5,823 nucleotides of DNA from Planctomycetia bacterium (GCA_022616395.1 JAKEEV010000471.1:1-5823), one strand, 5' to 3'; positions 1 to 4,921 are shown, counted from the stretch's first letter. Translations and numbers: made by a program. The notes: generated by a model from the letters alone, not told the origin.

Positions 1-285
1 TCGCAACAGCGGATTGCGATAGTAACTTCCCCACAACACGAAGGTGACCGGACGCGGGCACGCCACCCAGAGTAAGAGCCAGTCGAGATAGCTGACGTGA
101 TTGGCAATCACCAGCACGCCGCCGGTTGCTGGCACGCGATCAGCGTGATATATGCGGAAGCGATAAAGCAGGTGAGCAACGACCCACCACACCGGCCGCA
201 ACAGAGGCGGATAAATCCACGTCATGGCCGCAAACAGAACGAATGCGGACAAGACGAGCAGGACAATGTCGAGAGCATCGAACAT
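1..285 (-). CDS. 1-acyl-sn-glycerol-3-phosphate acyltransferase-like protein (PlsC family), N-terminal part
   Basis: Reading the minus strand from the ATG at 285 gives 95 codons that stay open to the left edge, so only the N-terminus is present. Residues 5-20 (LDIVLLVLSAFVLFAA) are a hydrophobic, probably membrane-anchoring segment. They are followed by aromatic and basic residues, then VLVIANHVSYLDWLLLW at about residues 59-75. NHVSYLD carries the HX4D catalytic motif (block I) of the PlsC/LPLAT superfamily, which transfers acyl chains to lysophosphatidic acid or related lysolipids at the inner membrane. The later glycerol-phosphate-binding blocks fall outside the window, so the exact acceptor cannot be set. 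An in-frame TAA lies four codons upstream of the ATG, which fixes the start. No clear Shine-Dalgarno is seen. It is transcribed away from the rest of the window, so partner genes would lie to the left. The superfamily is confident; the precise reaction is inference. Confidence 0.85.
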   Translation of the reverse strand, partial: MFDALDIVLLVLSAFVLFAAMTWIYPPLLRPVWWVVAHLLYRFRIYHADRVPATGGVLVIANHVSYLDWLLLWVACPRPVTFVLWGSYYRNPLLR

Positions 286-330
286 GAACGAATCCAGTTA
301 ACCGAGCTGCAACACCAATCATGCTCGCCC

Positions 331-359
331 AGATTACGCCACTTGCTCGCTTGTGCCAA
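331..359 (-). promoter_or_regulatory. Candidate sigma70-type promoter for the acyltransferase gene
   Basis: On the minus strand, TTGGCA (359-354, five of six to TTGACA) is followed after 17 bp by TAATCT (336-331, three of six to TATAAT but keeping the key T1, A2 and T6). The predicted start of transcription would leave a leader of about 40 nt before the ATG at 285, much like the leader predicted for the TerB gene in this window. It is a consensus match only; the -10 box is weak. Confidence 0.3.
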
Positions 360-488
360 CAATTGAAGTCGGGGAACCTGGGTGATTGCCGAACCCCTCA
401 ACCATCGTGTGTCCACGAACCGCACGAACTGCGAATGTGAAGAGGTCCGCTTGCTCCCAGCAGCGATCAGCGATATACGCCCCGCACT

Positions 489-506
489 TCACACGAATCA
501 CACGAA
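489..506. repeat. Tandem 9-bp duplication TCACACGAA x2
   Basis: TCACACGAA at 489-497 is repeated exactly and without spacer at 498-506. The shorter word CACGAAC also occurs at about 414 and 423 (CACGAACCGCACGAAC) and again within 501-507, so the stretch from 412 to 508 is enriched for this motif. It could be a small binding-site cluster or replication slippage; the sequence does not decide. Confidence 0.55.
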
Positions 507-524
507 CGAGCCGGACAGGGCCGC

Positions 525-548
525 GGGTCGGGTTGGGGGAACCCGCCC
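525..548. repeat. GC-rich hairpin next to the heptad array
   Basis: GGG(T)CGGGTT at 525-534 pairs with AACCCGCCC at 540-548. This gives a nine-bp stem with one bulged T (528) and a G5 loop (535-539). Three bases of T follow at 549-551, too few for a convincing intrinsic terminator, and no gene ends just upstream. It lies directly against the start of the heptad repeats at 552. Confidence 0.5.
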
Positions 549-551
549 TTT

Positions 552-669
552 GGTCAGGAGACAGGAGTCAGGAGACAGGAGACAGGAGTCAGGAATCAGA
601 ACAAAGGCATTCAGTTGTGTGTTCTTATCTGACTCCTGACTCCCGACTCCTGACTCCCGACTCCTGGCC
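552..669. repeat. Long inverted repeat made of 7-bp units
   Basis: The left arm (552-602) is a run of heptads of form GWCAGGA (six exact units at 553-594, then ATCAGAA). The right arm (621-669) carries the same unit in reverse orientation (CTCCTGA alternating with CTCCCGA). Aligned as an inverted repeat, the arms match at about 42 of 49 positions with one 2-bp gap, around an 18-nt loop (603-620). As RNA or single-stranded DNA it would form a long imperfect hairpin ending 26 bp before the ATG at 696. Because 7 is not a multiple of 3, translations through it give false ORFs with a seven-residue repeat such as DRSQETG. I know no named family for this element. Confidence 0.85.
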
Positions 670-683
670 AGCGAAGTGAGCTT

Positions 684-689
684 GGGGGA
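684..689 (+). promoter_or_regulatory. Probable ribosome binding site of the 125-residue protein
   Basis: GGGGGA lies six bases before the ATG at 696. It favours this ATG over the ATG at 689, which overlaps the site itself and is in another frame. Confidence 0.4.
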
Positions 690-695
690 TGCGGC

Positions 696-1073
696 ATGCC
701 GACACCGTGTGATGCGCTGATCCGGCACGTGTTGCGGGACGAAGCGCTAACTCGCGGACTGGGGGACATCGAAGCCCGAATGTTGATCGAATGGCTGGCG
801 GACTGGACCGAACTGCTCGCCGAGGCCGCTCGAACCGAGGACGATGCCTGGTCGTGCGTGCAAAGGCTCTGCCGTCGCGGGCGAGCCATCAGCCGATTCG
901 TCCAACTGTGGGGCGATCCATTCAGTCGCGGATCGGCAATCCAGTTGGCCGGTTCCGAACGCTTCGACTGGCCGCTCCCCACCACCGACATGGACCCCGG
1001 CGATTTGATGCACCACATATTAACCTGGGAGAATCAGCATCCAGGAGCGTCAGGGGGAGAACAACCCAAGTAG
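696..1073 (+). CDS. Hypothetical protein, 125 residues, probably cytoplasmic
   Basis: I do not recognise a family. The protein is mostly helical in character and acidic in its first half. ARMLIEWLADWTELLAEAA (27-45) looks like an amphipathic helix, followed by AWSCVQRLCRRGRAISRFVQ (51-70) with two cysteines and many arginines. No signal peptide or membrane segment is visible. The start ATG has a purine-rich GGGGGA at 684-689, six bases upstream, which serves as a reasonable ribosome binding site. Codon use (GAC, GAA, CTG, GCC, CGC) resembles that of the neighbouring real genes, unlike the minus-strand frames across the same bases. The TAG stop at 1071-1073 lies within the conserved GTAGGACAGG start of a REP-like palindrome, so the C-terminal tail (GASGGEQPK) may have been set or shortened by arrival of that repeat. 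It faces the Uma2 gene convergently. Confidence 0.65.
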   Translation: MPTPCDALIRHVLRDEALTRGLGDIEARMLIEWLADWTELLAEAARTEDDAWSCVQRLCRRGRAISRFVQLWGDPFSRGSAIQLAGSERFDWPLPTTDMDPGDLMHHILTWENQHPGASGGEQPK

Positions 1074-1095
1074 GACAGGCTTTCCAGCCCGTCTC
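1070..1095. repeat. REP-like palindrome, degenerate copy, overlapping a stop codon
   Basis: The sequence begins GTAG and continues as GACAGGCT (1074-1081), a TTCC loop and AGCCCGTC (1086-1093), an eight-bp stem with a single mismatch. It belongs to the same family as the three copies at 4343-4428 (GTAG followed by GACAGGCWTCTWGCCTGTC). The TAG in its left end is the stop codon of the gene at 696-1073. Confidence 0.7.
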
Positions 1096-1206
1096 GCAAA
1101 GACAGAGCATGTCGTCCGCGAGCCGCTCGGCAGATTGGGACCGAGTTTTGGGCTTGCGGACTTGACATCTTCGGGTGGAGCCAATTTCTCTGGTGGTGAA
1201 GACGGG

Positions 1207-1262
1207 TCTGTCCTCTGACTTCTGATCTCTGTCCTCTGTCCTCTGTCCTCTGATCTCTGAAC
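1207..1262. repeat. Heptanucleotide tandem array, eight units
   Basis: Eight uninterrupted 7-bp units, all starting TCTG: TCTGTCC, TCTGACT, TCTGATC, TCTGTCC three times, TCTGATC, TCTGAAC. Read on the minus strand and in the register used for the array at 552-669, the units become mostly GACAGAG, ATCAGAG and GTCAGAG, that is RWCAGRR. This is the consensus of the first array as well. It lies between two convergent genes, downstream of both stops. Confidence 0.85.
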
Positions 1263-1280
1263 CGGCGACGGGTGTCGCCG
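1263..1280. terminator. Hairpin downstream of the Uma2 gene, possible terminator
   Basis: CGGCGAC (1263-1269) and GTCGCCG (1274-1280) form a perfect seven-bp stem with a GGGT loop, nine bases beyond the Uma2 stop codon on the minus strand. The minus-strand bases that follow are the purine-rich heptad array, not a T-run, so classical intrinsic termination is not supported. It may stabilise the mRNA 3' end. Confidence 0.35.
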
Positions 1281-1289
1281 ATTCGCCAA

Positions 1290-1985
1290 TCACTTCTTTC
1301 CCTTCTTGACACCCTTCTTCGGCGCGCGGCTCTCAAAGAGCTTCGCCACTTGCACCGTGAAGCCCGGCAACACGTCGCCACCATCAAGCGAATCACTCAC
1401 ACCAAGTGTCTTTTTGCGCTTCGGGTTGCCCTTCGGATACACGTCCACTTCTTTGCGTTCGGGATCGACATACCACACAAGTTTGACACCGGCTTTCGCG
1501 TATTCTTCGAGCTTGATTTCCATTTCGCGCTTCGTGTTGCTGGGGCTGAGAATCTCGACCGCCAGGTCAGGTGGCACTTCCAAAAACGCACCGGCTGGGT
1601 TCTCGATGACGCTCGGGTCATCGACGCTATCCCAGCGGATGAATGACACATCGGGAACTCTTACCAAATCGAGTTTGAAGCGAATCAGTCCCTGTGCCCC
1701 GGCCACCTCGCCGATGTTGTTCGTGTCCAGGTAGGTTCCGATCAGGCGAATGAGTCGCGTGCCGACGCGGTCATCGTTGAAACCCATGGGCTTCTCCACG
1801 AGGATTCCATCCACGAGTTCATGACCGCGGTCGCCGGTGAGGGAACTGTCGAGCAAATCCTGAACAGTCGCGGTGCCAGGCGCGGGGAATGACAGGATGC
1901 GGGATTCGGGGATGTGACCGAGTCGTTCTTGCACATCAGCAATGGTGGGGAACTTTGTCTTTGGCTTCGTGACTGTCGCGGGCAT
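1290..1985 (-). CDS. Uma2 family (DUF820) PD-(D/E)XK endonuclease-like protein
   Basis: The predicted product has 231 residues, within the usual Uma2 range. Landmarks, counted from the ATG at 1985, are ELVDG (56-60), RVPDVSF (109-115), DLAVEILSPSN (140-150), and Lys158 within the helix before EYAKAGV, then LVWYVDPE. Asp112, Glu144 and Lys158 are the likely metal-binding and catalytic residues of the PD-(D/E)XK fold typical of the family. Its true substrate is generally not known. The tail (APKKGVKKGKK) is lysine-rich and could contact nucleic acid. An upstream GTG at 2009 would add eight residues, but the ATG at 1985 is preferred: GGAG sits seven bases before it (1996-1993), and the longer start would overlap the promoter candidate. 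The gene stands alone on its strand segment, downstream of the S46 gene across a strong hairpin, with no toxin, methylase or restriction partner nearby. The family assignment is firm; the function is inferred. Confidence 0.9.
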   Translation of the reverse strand: MPATVTKPKTKFPTIADVQERLGHIPESRILSFPAPGTATVQDLLDSSLTGDRGHELVDGILVEKPMGFNDDRVGTRLIRLIGTYLDTNNIGEVAGAQGLIRFKLDLVRVPDVSFIRWDSVDDPSVIENPAGAFLEVPPDLAVEILSPSNTKREMEIKLEEYAKAGVKLVWYVDPERKEVDVYPKGNPKRKKTLGVSDSLDGGDVLPGFTVQVAKLFESRAPKKGVKKGKK

Positions 1986-2009
1986 ACATGCGCTCCGTGG
2001 GTTGGGCAC

Positions 2010-2038
2010 ATTCTGGCCTGATGTCAGGATGCCGACAA
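2010..2038 (-). promoter_or_regulatory. Weak promoter candidate for the Uma2 gene with embedded small palindrome
   Basis: On the minus strand TTGTCG (2038-2033) and CAGAAT (2015-2010) are spaced by 17 bp, each four of six to consensus. The spacer holds the palindrome CCTGATGTCAGG (2017-2028), which could be an operator-like site. The match is weak and could be chance. Confidence 0.22.
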
Positions 2039-2079
2039 CCTCAAGACGTTGAGTGCGGGCATACGGTGAACTCCGTCCA

Positions 2080-2114
2080 CAAGGGCGGTGGGTGAACGAG
2101 ACCCACCGCCCTTG
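2080..2114. terminator. Strong hairpin downstream of the S46 peptidase gene
   Basis: CAAGGGCGGTGGGT (2080-2093) pairs perfectly with ACCCACCGCCCTTG (2101-2114) over 14 bp, with a seven-nt loop GAACGAG. It starts 21 bases past the S46 stop codon on the minus strand and precedes the Uma2 gene. There is no T-run after it on the minus strand, so it is either a Rho-dependent or 3'-end-stabilising structure or another member of the local palindrome repeats. It separates S46 from Uma2, arguing against a simple operon. Confidence 0.6.
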
Positions 2115-2135
2115 CGGGCGAGGTTCGCCAGACGG

Positions 2136-4256
2136 TCACTTTCCTGTTAATTCCTTGACGAGCGGGGCGGCGGGATACAACTTGCGAAGTGCTTCCAGAA
2201 CCGCTTTTGAGTGAACCGCGATGTGCCGGGCTTGCACATCGGTGTAGACGAAGTTCCTCACCAGACCGTGCCGGTTGCGGTCGAAGTTGATGCCGACCAG
2301 TTCGCCCGCGCGATTCAGCACCGGGCTGCCGCTATTTCCTCCGATGGTGTCCGCCGTCGAGACGAAGTTGAAGGGCGTCTTCAGGTCGAGCTTGCTTTTG
2401 CCATCGAGCCATCGTTTCGGCAAGTCGAACGGTTCCTTGCCTCCGAGTTCCATGTGCTTGTCGAATGCTTCGCCGAAAGTGGTGTGGAAGTTCAGCTTCT
2501 TGCCATCCACTTCGTAACCCTCAACGGTCCCGAACGCGATTCGCAGAGTGAATGTCGCATCAGGAGCGATCGCGTTGCCGTAGATCAAAAACCGCGCGCT
2601 GGCGAGAGTCGCGTACGCTTGTCGCTCCGGTTCCTCGATCTCGTTCTCGAATCGCGTGCGGAGTTTGCGGGCTTCTTCGTCAAGGTCACGAGCCAGCACA
2701 ATCAGCGAGTCCTTGCTCTCGTCGATGGCTTTCTTTCCGCCTTCCACAAGCCGCTTCCGCTCGGAGGGGTCGGCGAGCTTCGTGCCGGAAATCAGTTCAT
2801 CCGCGCGCGTGGCTGGATTCTTCCCCGCCAGGGCGAGCTTCACCAGGGGATGATCGCCTCCGAGATTCTCCGTCAGGAAACCGAGCGATGCCGCGAGTTT
2901 GGTACGCTCAAGATCGGGGTAAATTGGTGCCGGGCTATAAAGCTGGAACTTGAGCGAATCGAGATTACTGTCGCGATACTCGCGCAGTCGGTCGGGCGAT
3001 TTCTTCGGCAACTCATCGGCCATGCGGACGCAGTGCCGGGCGATGCCGAACAGTGAAGTGGAGAACGCCTGCCCGGTTTCGAGTAGGGCGTACTCTTTCT
3101 CGAACGCGCGGAGTTTCGTCTGAGTCGCCTCGATCAGTTCCAGAGCGTTGAGGATGTCGTCGTCGAGCGTGAATAACCTCGTGTCGACGGGTCCCTCACG
3201 CATTTTCGCGCGGACTTTCGCCTCGGTCGCGCTGAACACGAACTCCCGCTCAGCCTTCTTCTTCTGCTCCATGATCTTTGGGTCGAGAAGTCCCTGGTAT
3301 TGCCCGCTGAATGCCTTGCGAGCATTGGCGACGCTGTGCAGGTCGGTGGCGGCCTGGCGTTTCTTCTCTGGGCTTTGCTCGCTGTACTGCAAGAGAACGG
3401 CTTCGAGAGTTCGCAACCGGGCCAGAGTGTAGGGGAGTGTCACGTCGCGTCGGTGCTTGAGTTTGGCCAGTGTTTCGAGTCGGTTGGTCGTTCCGGGATG
3501 CCCCGTGACGAACACCAAGTCGCCCGCGGCCGGTCCAGATTCGCTCCAACGGAAGAAGTTCGGCGACTTCACCGGCTCGTTGTTCTGGTAGGCGCGGAAG
3601 AACGCGACATCGAGGTTCATCCGGGGATACTCGAAGTTATCCACATCACCGCCGAAGCTCGCGGCCTGTCGTTCCGGTGCGAAGACCAAACGCACATCGG
3701 TGTACTTCTTGGAGCGGTAGAGGTGATACAGCCCGCCGTTGTAGAGCGTGACCACATCCGAACGCAGACCGGTCTCCAAGAACGAGTTCTGCTCGATTTT
3801 CGCCATGACTCCCCGGCGCGCTGCGAACGCTTCCGCGGGTTTCATGTTGGGCTTCACCGCCGCGTTCACTTCCTTTGTCACATCGACGATTTCCTGGAGG
3901 ACGTTGATCTCCAGGTCCGGGCACTTCAGTTCCTTGTCGCGTGTCGGGGCATAGAAGCCATCCTGAAGAAGATCCATCCCCGGCTTGCTCAACTTCTGGA
4001 CGGAATCGGCCGCGACGTGATGATTGGTGACGAACAGCCCCTCGCTGGAAACGAATCCACCGCTTCCTCCGCTATTGAGTCGGATGGAACCGAGCATGGC
4101 GTTTTTGAGCCACGCATCGGTGAGTTCGTACTTGTACTTCTCCGCGAGCAACTTCTTTGGCGGATCGTTGACGAGCCACATTCCTTCGTCCGAAACCGCC
4201 GGCATCGCCAATACCCCCAAAACCAGACCCGCGACAACGAAGTGATGAAGTCGCAT
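2136..4256 (-). CDS. S46 family dipeptidyl-peptidase, secreted, DPP11-like specificity residue
   Basis: The product has 706 residues, the normal length for S46 exopeptidases (DPP7, DPP11, DAP BII), which release dipeptides from the N-terminus of peptides in the periplasm. Residues 1-22 are a signal peptide (basic start, then a hydrophobic core); the mature protein probably begins near DEGMW, as is usual in the family. The chymotrypsin-like catalytic residues are readable. His80 lies in VTNHHVA, with Val where the family usually has Cys. Asp216 lies in PRMNLDVAFF, nine residues after Asn207 of GGDVDNFEYPR. Ser642 lies in GGNSGSP. The spacing (136 and 426 residues) fits characterised members. 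Between Asp216 and Ser642 lies the charged helical domain. FDRN puts Arg660 eighteen residues after the serine. By family knowledge Arg there (Arg673 in DPP11) selects Asp/Glu at P1, where DPP7 has Gly. Phe208 replaces the usual Trp beside the substrate N-terminus. The start is fixed by AAGGAG seven bases upstream and by the signal peptide. Confidence 0.95.
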   Translation of the reverse strand: MRLHHFVVAGLVLGVLAMPAVSDEGMWLVNDPPKKLLAEKYKYELTDAWLKNAMLGSIRLNSGGSGGFVSSEGLFVTNHHVAADSVQKLSKPGMDLLQDGFYAPTRDKELKCPDLEINVLQEIVDVTKEVNAAVKPNMKPAEAFAARRGVMAKIEQNSFLETGLRSDVVTLYNGGLYHLYRSKKYTDVRLVFAPERQAASFGGDVDNFEYPRMNLDVAFFRAYQNNEPVKSPNFFRWSESGPAAGDLVFVTGHPGTTNRLETLAKLKHRRDVTLPYTLARLRTLEAVLLQYSEQSPEKKRQAATDLHSVANARKAFSGQYQGLLDPKIMEQKKKAEREFVFSATEAKVRAKMREGPVDTRLFTLDDDILNALELIEATQTKLRAFEKEYALLETGQAFSTSLFGIARHCVRMADELPKKSPDRLREYRDSNLDSLKFQLYSPAPIYPDLERTKLAASLGFLTENLGGDHPLVKLALAGKNPATRADELISGTKLADPSERKRLVEGGKKAIDESKDSLIVLARDLDEEARKLRTRFENEIEEPERQAYATLASARFLIYGNAIAPDATFTLRIAFGTVEGYEVDGKKLNFHTTFGEAFDKHMELGGKEPFDLPKRWLDGKSKLDLKTPFNFVSTADTIGGNSGSPVLNRAGELVGINFDRNRHGLVRNFVYTDVQARHIAVHSKAVLEALRKLYPAAPLVKELTGK

Positions 4257-4263
4257 GCGCAGA

Positions 4264-4269
4264 CTCCTT
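4264..4269 (-). promoter_or_regulatory. Ribosome binding site of the S46 gene
   Basis: AAGGAG on the minus strand (4269-4264), seven bases before the ATG at 4256, is a near-ideal Shine-Dalgarno and decides the start. A strong hairpin with a U-rich tail lies only about 10-20 bases upstream of it. Confidence 0.75.
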
Positions 4270-4277
4270 GCAGTAGC

Positions 4278-4312
4278 AGAAACAATAACCCAGAGGGACT
4301 CGTCCCTCTGGG
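4278..4312 (-). terminator. Terminator-like hairpin with U-rich tail between the TerB and S46 genes
   Basis: On the minus strand CCCAGAGGGA (4312-4303) pairs perfectly with TCCCTCTGGG (4298-4289) across a CGAG tetraloop, and is followed by TTATTGTTTCT (4288-4278), eight T in eleven bases. This fits an intrinsic terminator reading leftward. It could end the TerB transcript, but it sits in the S46 leader, about 20 bases before the S46 Shine-Dalgarno. It could therefore act as an attenuator, or as an imperfect terminator allowing some read-through into S46. No convincing promoter is visible between it and the S46 start. Confidence 0.6.
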
Positions 4313-4342
4313 CCAGTCTATTCCGGTTGGCGTGCGGCGAAT

Positions 4343-4365
4343 GTAGGACAGGCTTCTAGCCTGTC
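4343..4365 (+). repeat. REP-like palindrome, copy A
   Basis: GTAG followed by GACAGGCT, a TCT loop and AGCCTGTC: a perfect eight-bp stem (4347-4354 with 4358-4365). It has the same orientation as copy B and differs from it only in the base pair next to the loop (T-A here, A-T in B). The change is compensatory and preserves the stem. Confidence 0.85.
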
Positions 4366-4373
4366 TGTCTTTC

Positions 4374-4396
4374 GTAGGACAGGCATCTTGCCTGTC
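4374..4396 (+). repeat. REP-like palindrome, copy B
   Basis: GTAG followed by GACAGGCA, a TCT loop and TGCCTGTC: a perfect eight-bp stem (4378-4385 with 4389-4396). Its full 23 bp are exactly complementary to copy C nine bases further on. Confidence 0.85.
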
Positions 4397-4405
4397 TCCT
4401 GGAAT

Positions 4406-4428
4406 GACAGGCAAGATGCCTGTCCTAC
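4406..4428 (-). repeat. REP-like palindrome, copy C, inverted
   Basis: This is the exact reverse complement of copy B. B and C make a perfect 23-bp inverted repeat with a nine-base spacer (4397-4405), so the pair can fold either as two small hairpins or as one long one. Copy C ends three bases after the TerB stop codon (4432-4434), the same kind of 3'-end position taken by the copy at 1070. Confidence 0.85.
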
Positions 4429-4431
4429 ACG

Positions 4432-4875
4432 TTACCCGCGGTTCTTGATGACCATGATCTTGACGATGTCCATCGCCTCGTCACCGGGGATTTCGAGTTT
4501 CTTCTGTAGCTTCTCGATGAGAGCCTTCTCCTCGTCCTCCACAACTCCGTCAGCCAGCACGATGTCGCATGCATTCACGAAGGCCGTCGCTTTCAGTTCC
4601 TCTGGCAGAGCGGGGACGCACTTCTCGACCAGGAGGTCCGCGCCACCCTTCTTGAGAATTTTCAACAGGGTGTCCATCATCCGGTTAAACTTGTCGGGCG
4701 TGAAGTTCGCGAAGAGCTTCATCCGCTCGATGGCGGTCCAAAGCCCCTGTGCTTCCTCCTCCGCGATGTGTCCATCGGCTGCCGCCGCAGCCAGGAGGAT
4801 GCCCGTGAACGCTTCCTGCTTGGTTACGCTCTTGTCGCTACTACCGCCACCGAACAAACTGTCAAACAGACCCAT
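4432..4875 (-). CDS. TerB-like (tellurite resistance TerB domain) protein
   Basis: The product has 147 residues and contains the TerB two-fold pattern. A first helix pair carries AAADGHIAEEE (31-41), and a second carries VLADGVVEDEEKALIEKL (106-123). The paired ADG-x(4-5)-EE motifs and acidic faces are the hallmark of TerB-like helical domains. In the ter system TerB is a cytoplasmic stress protein thought to work near the membrane, but stand-alone TerB-domain proteins are widespread and mostly of unknown function. The N-terminus MGLFDSLFGGGSS is short, amphipathic and glycine-rich, as often seen in small TerB-like proteins, and could touch a membrane. The start at 4875 is preferred to an upstream ATG at 4953: AGGAG lies six bases before it (4886-4882), and the longer frame would cover the promoter at 4922-4949. 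No other ter gene (terC, terD, terZ) is nearby, so tellurite resistance should not be assumed. S46 lies downstream on the same strand. Confidence 0.88.
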   Translation of the reverse strand: MGLFDSLFGGGSSDKSVTKQEAFTGILLAAAAADGHIAEEEAQGLWTAIERMKLFANFTPDKFNRMMDTLLKILKKGGADLLVEKCVPALPEELKATAFVNACDIVLADGVVEDEEKALIEKLQKKLEIPGDEAMDIVKIMVIKNRG

Positions 4876-4881
4876 GATAAA

Positions 4882-4886
4882 CTCCT
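4882..4886 (-). promoter_or_regulatory. Ribosome binding site of the TerB-like gene
   Basis: AGGAG on the minus strand, six bases before the ATG at 4875. It fixes the start at the MGLFDSLFGG reading. Confidence 0.7.
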
Positions 4887-4921
4887 GCGATTGTAAGCGG
4901 TGATTTCCGACCGACTGCCCC

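Larger units (their letters stand above)
286..695. other. Intergenic region without a credible gene
   Basis: This 410-bp gap separates the divergent acyltransferase and 125-residue-protein genes. Short open frames exist on both strands, but none shows a family motif, a signal peptide or codon use like the neighbouring genes, and several are simply translations of the heptad repeats. The gap holds a weak minus-strand promoter candidate, a tandem 9-mer at 489-506, a GC-rich hairpin at 525-548 and a large inverted repeat of heptads at 552-669. Nothing recognisable is seen between about 360 and 488 apart from scattered CACGAA words. Confidence 0.7.

Noticed and set aside
552..669. CRISPR array
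   Set aside because: Units are 7 bp in direct tandem with no unique spacers of 25-40 bp and no cas gene nearby.
498..728. Short ORFs through the heptad repeats with repeated residues like DRSQETG or GVGSQES
   Set aside because: They are translations of a 7-bp tandem repeat, which gives a seven-residue repeat in any open frame; no start site or family supports them.
1034..1396. Minus-strand ORFs with repeated EDRGQRTE-like residues
   Set aside because: These too translate the heptad array at 1207-1262 and overlap the real Uma2 3' end.
1290..1985. Part of a restriction or defence system
   Set aside because: Uma2 proteins are nuclease-like, but there is no methyltransferase, helicase or toxin-antitoxin partner beside it, and the family is commonly found alone in many copies in Planctomycetes.
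1986..2009. Eight-residue N-terminal extension of the Uma2 protein from a GTG start
   Set aside because: The ATG at 1985 has GGAG at proper spacing, and the extension overlaps the promoter candidate; the added residues match nothing typical of the family.
2211..3056. Plus-strand open frame of 281 residues opposite the C-terminal half of S46
   Set aside because: Same reason: long antisense frames are common in codon-biased genes of this kind, and this one shows no domain.
3300..4346. Plus-strand open frame of 348 residues opposite the S46 gene
   Set aside because: It is a shadow of the S46 frame: no family motif, no start signal, and it runs through the S46 signal peptide, Shine-Dalgarno and hairpin. 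The minus strand carries the complete catalytic motifs.
4343..4428. Insertion sequence or transposon ends
   Set aside because: The inverted repeats enclose only nine bases, there is no transposase in the window, and no target-site duplication is evident.
4432..4875. Tellurite resistance operon
   Set aside because: Only a TerB-like domain is present; no terC, terD, terZ or terW neighbours are seen, so the resistance phenotype is not supported.
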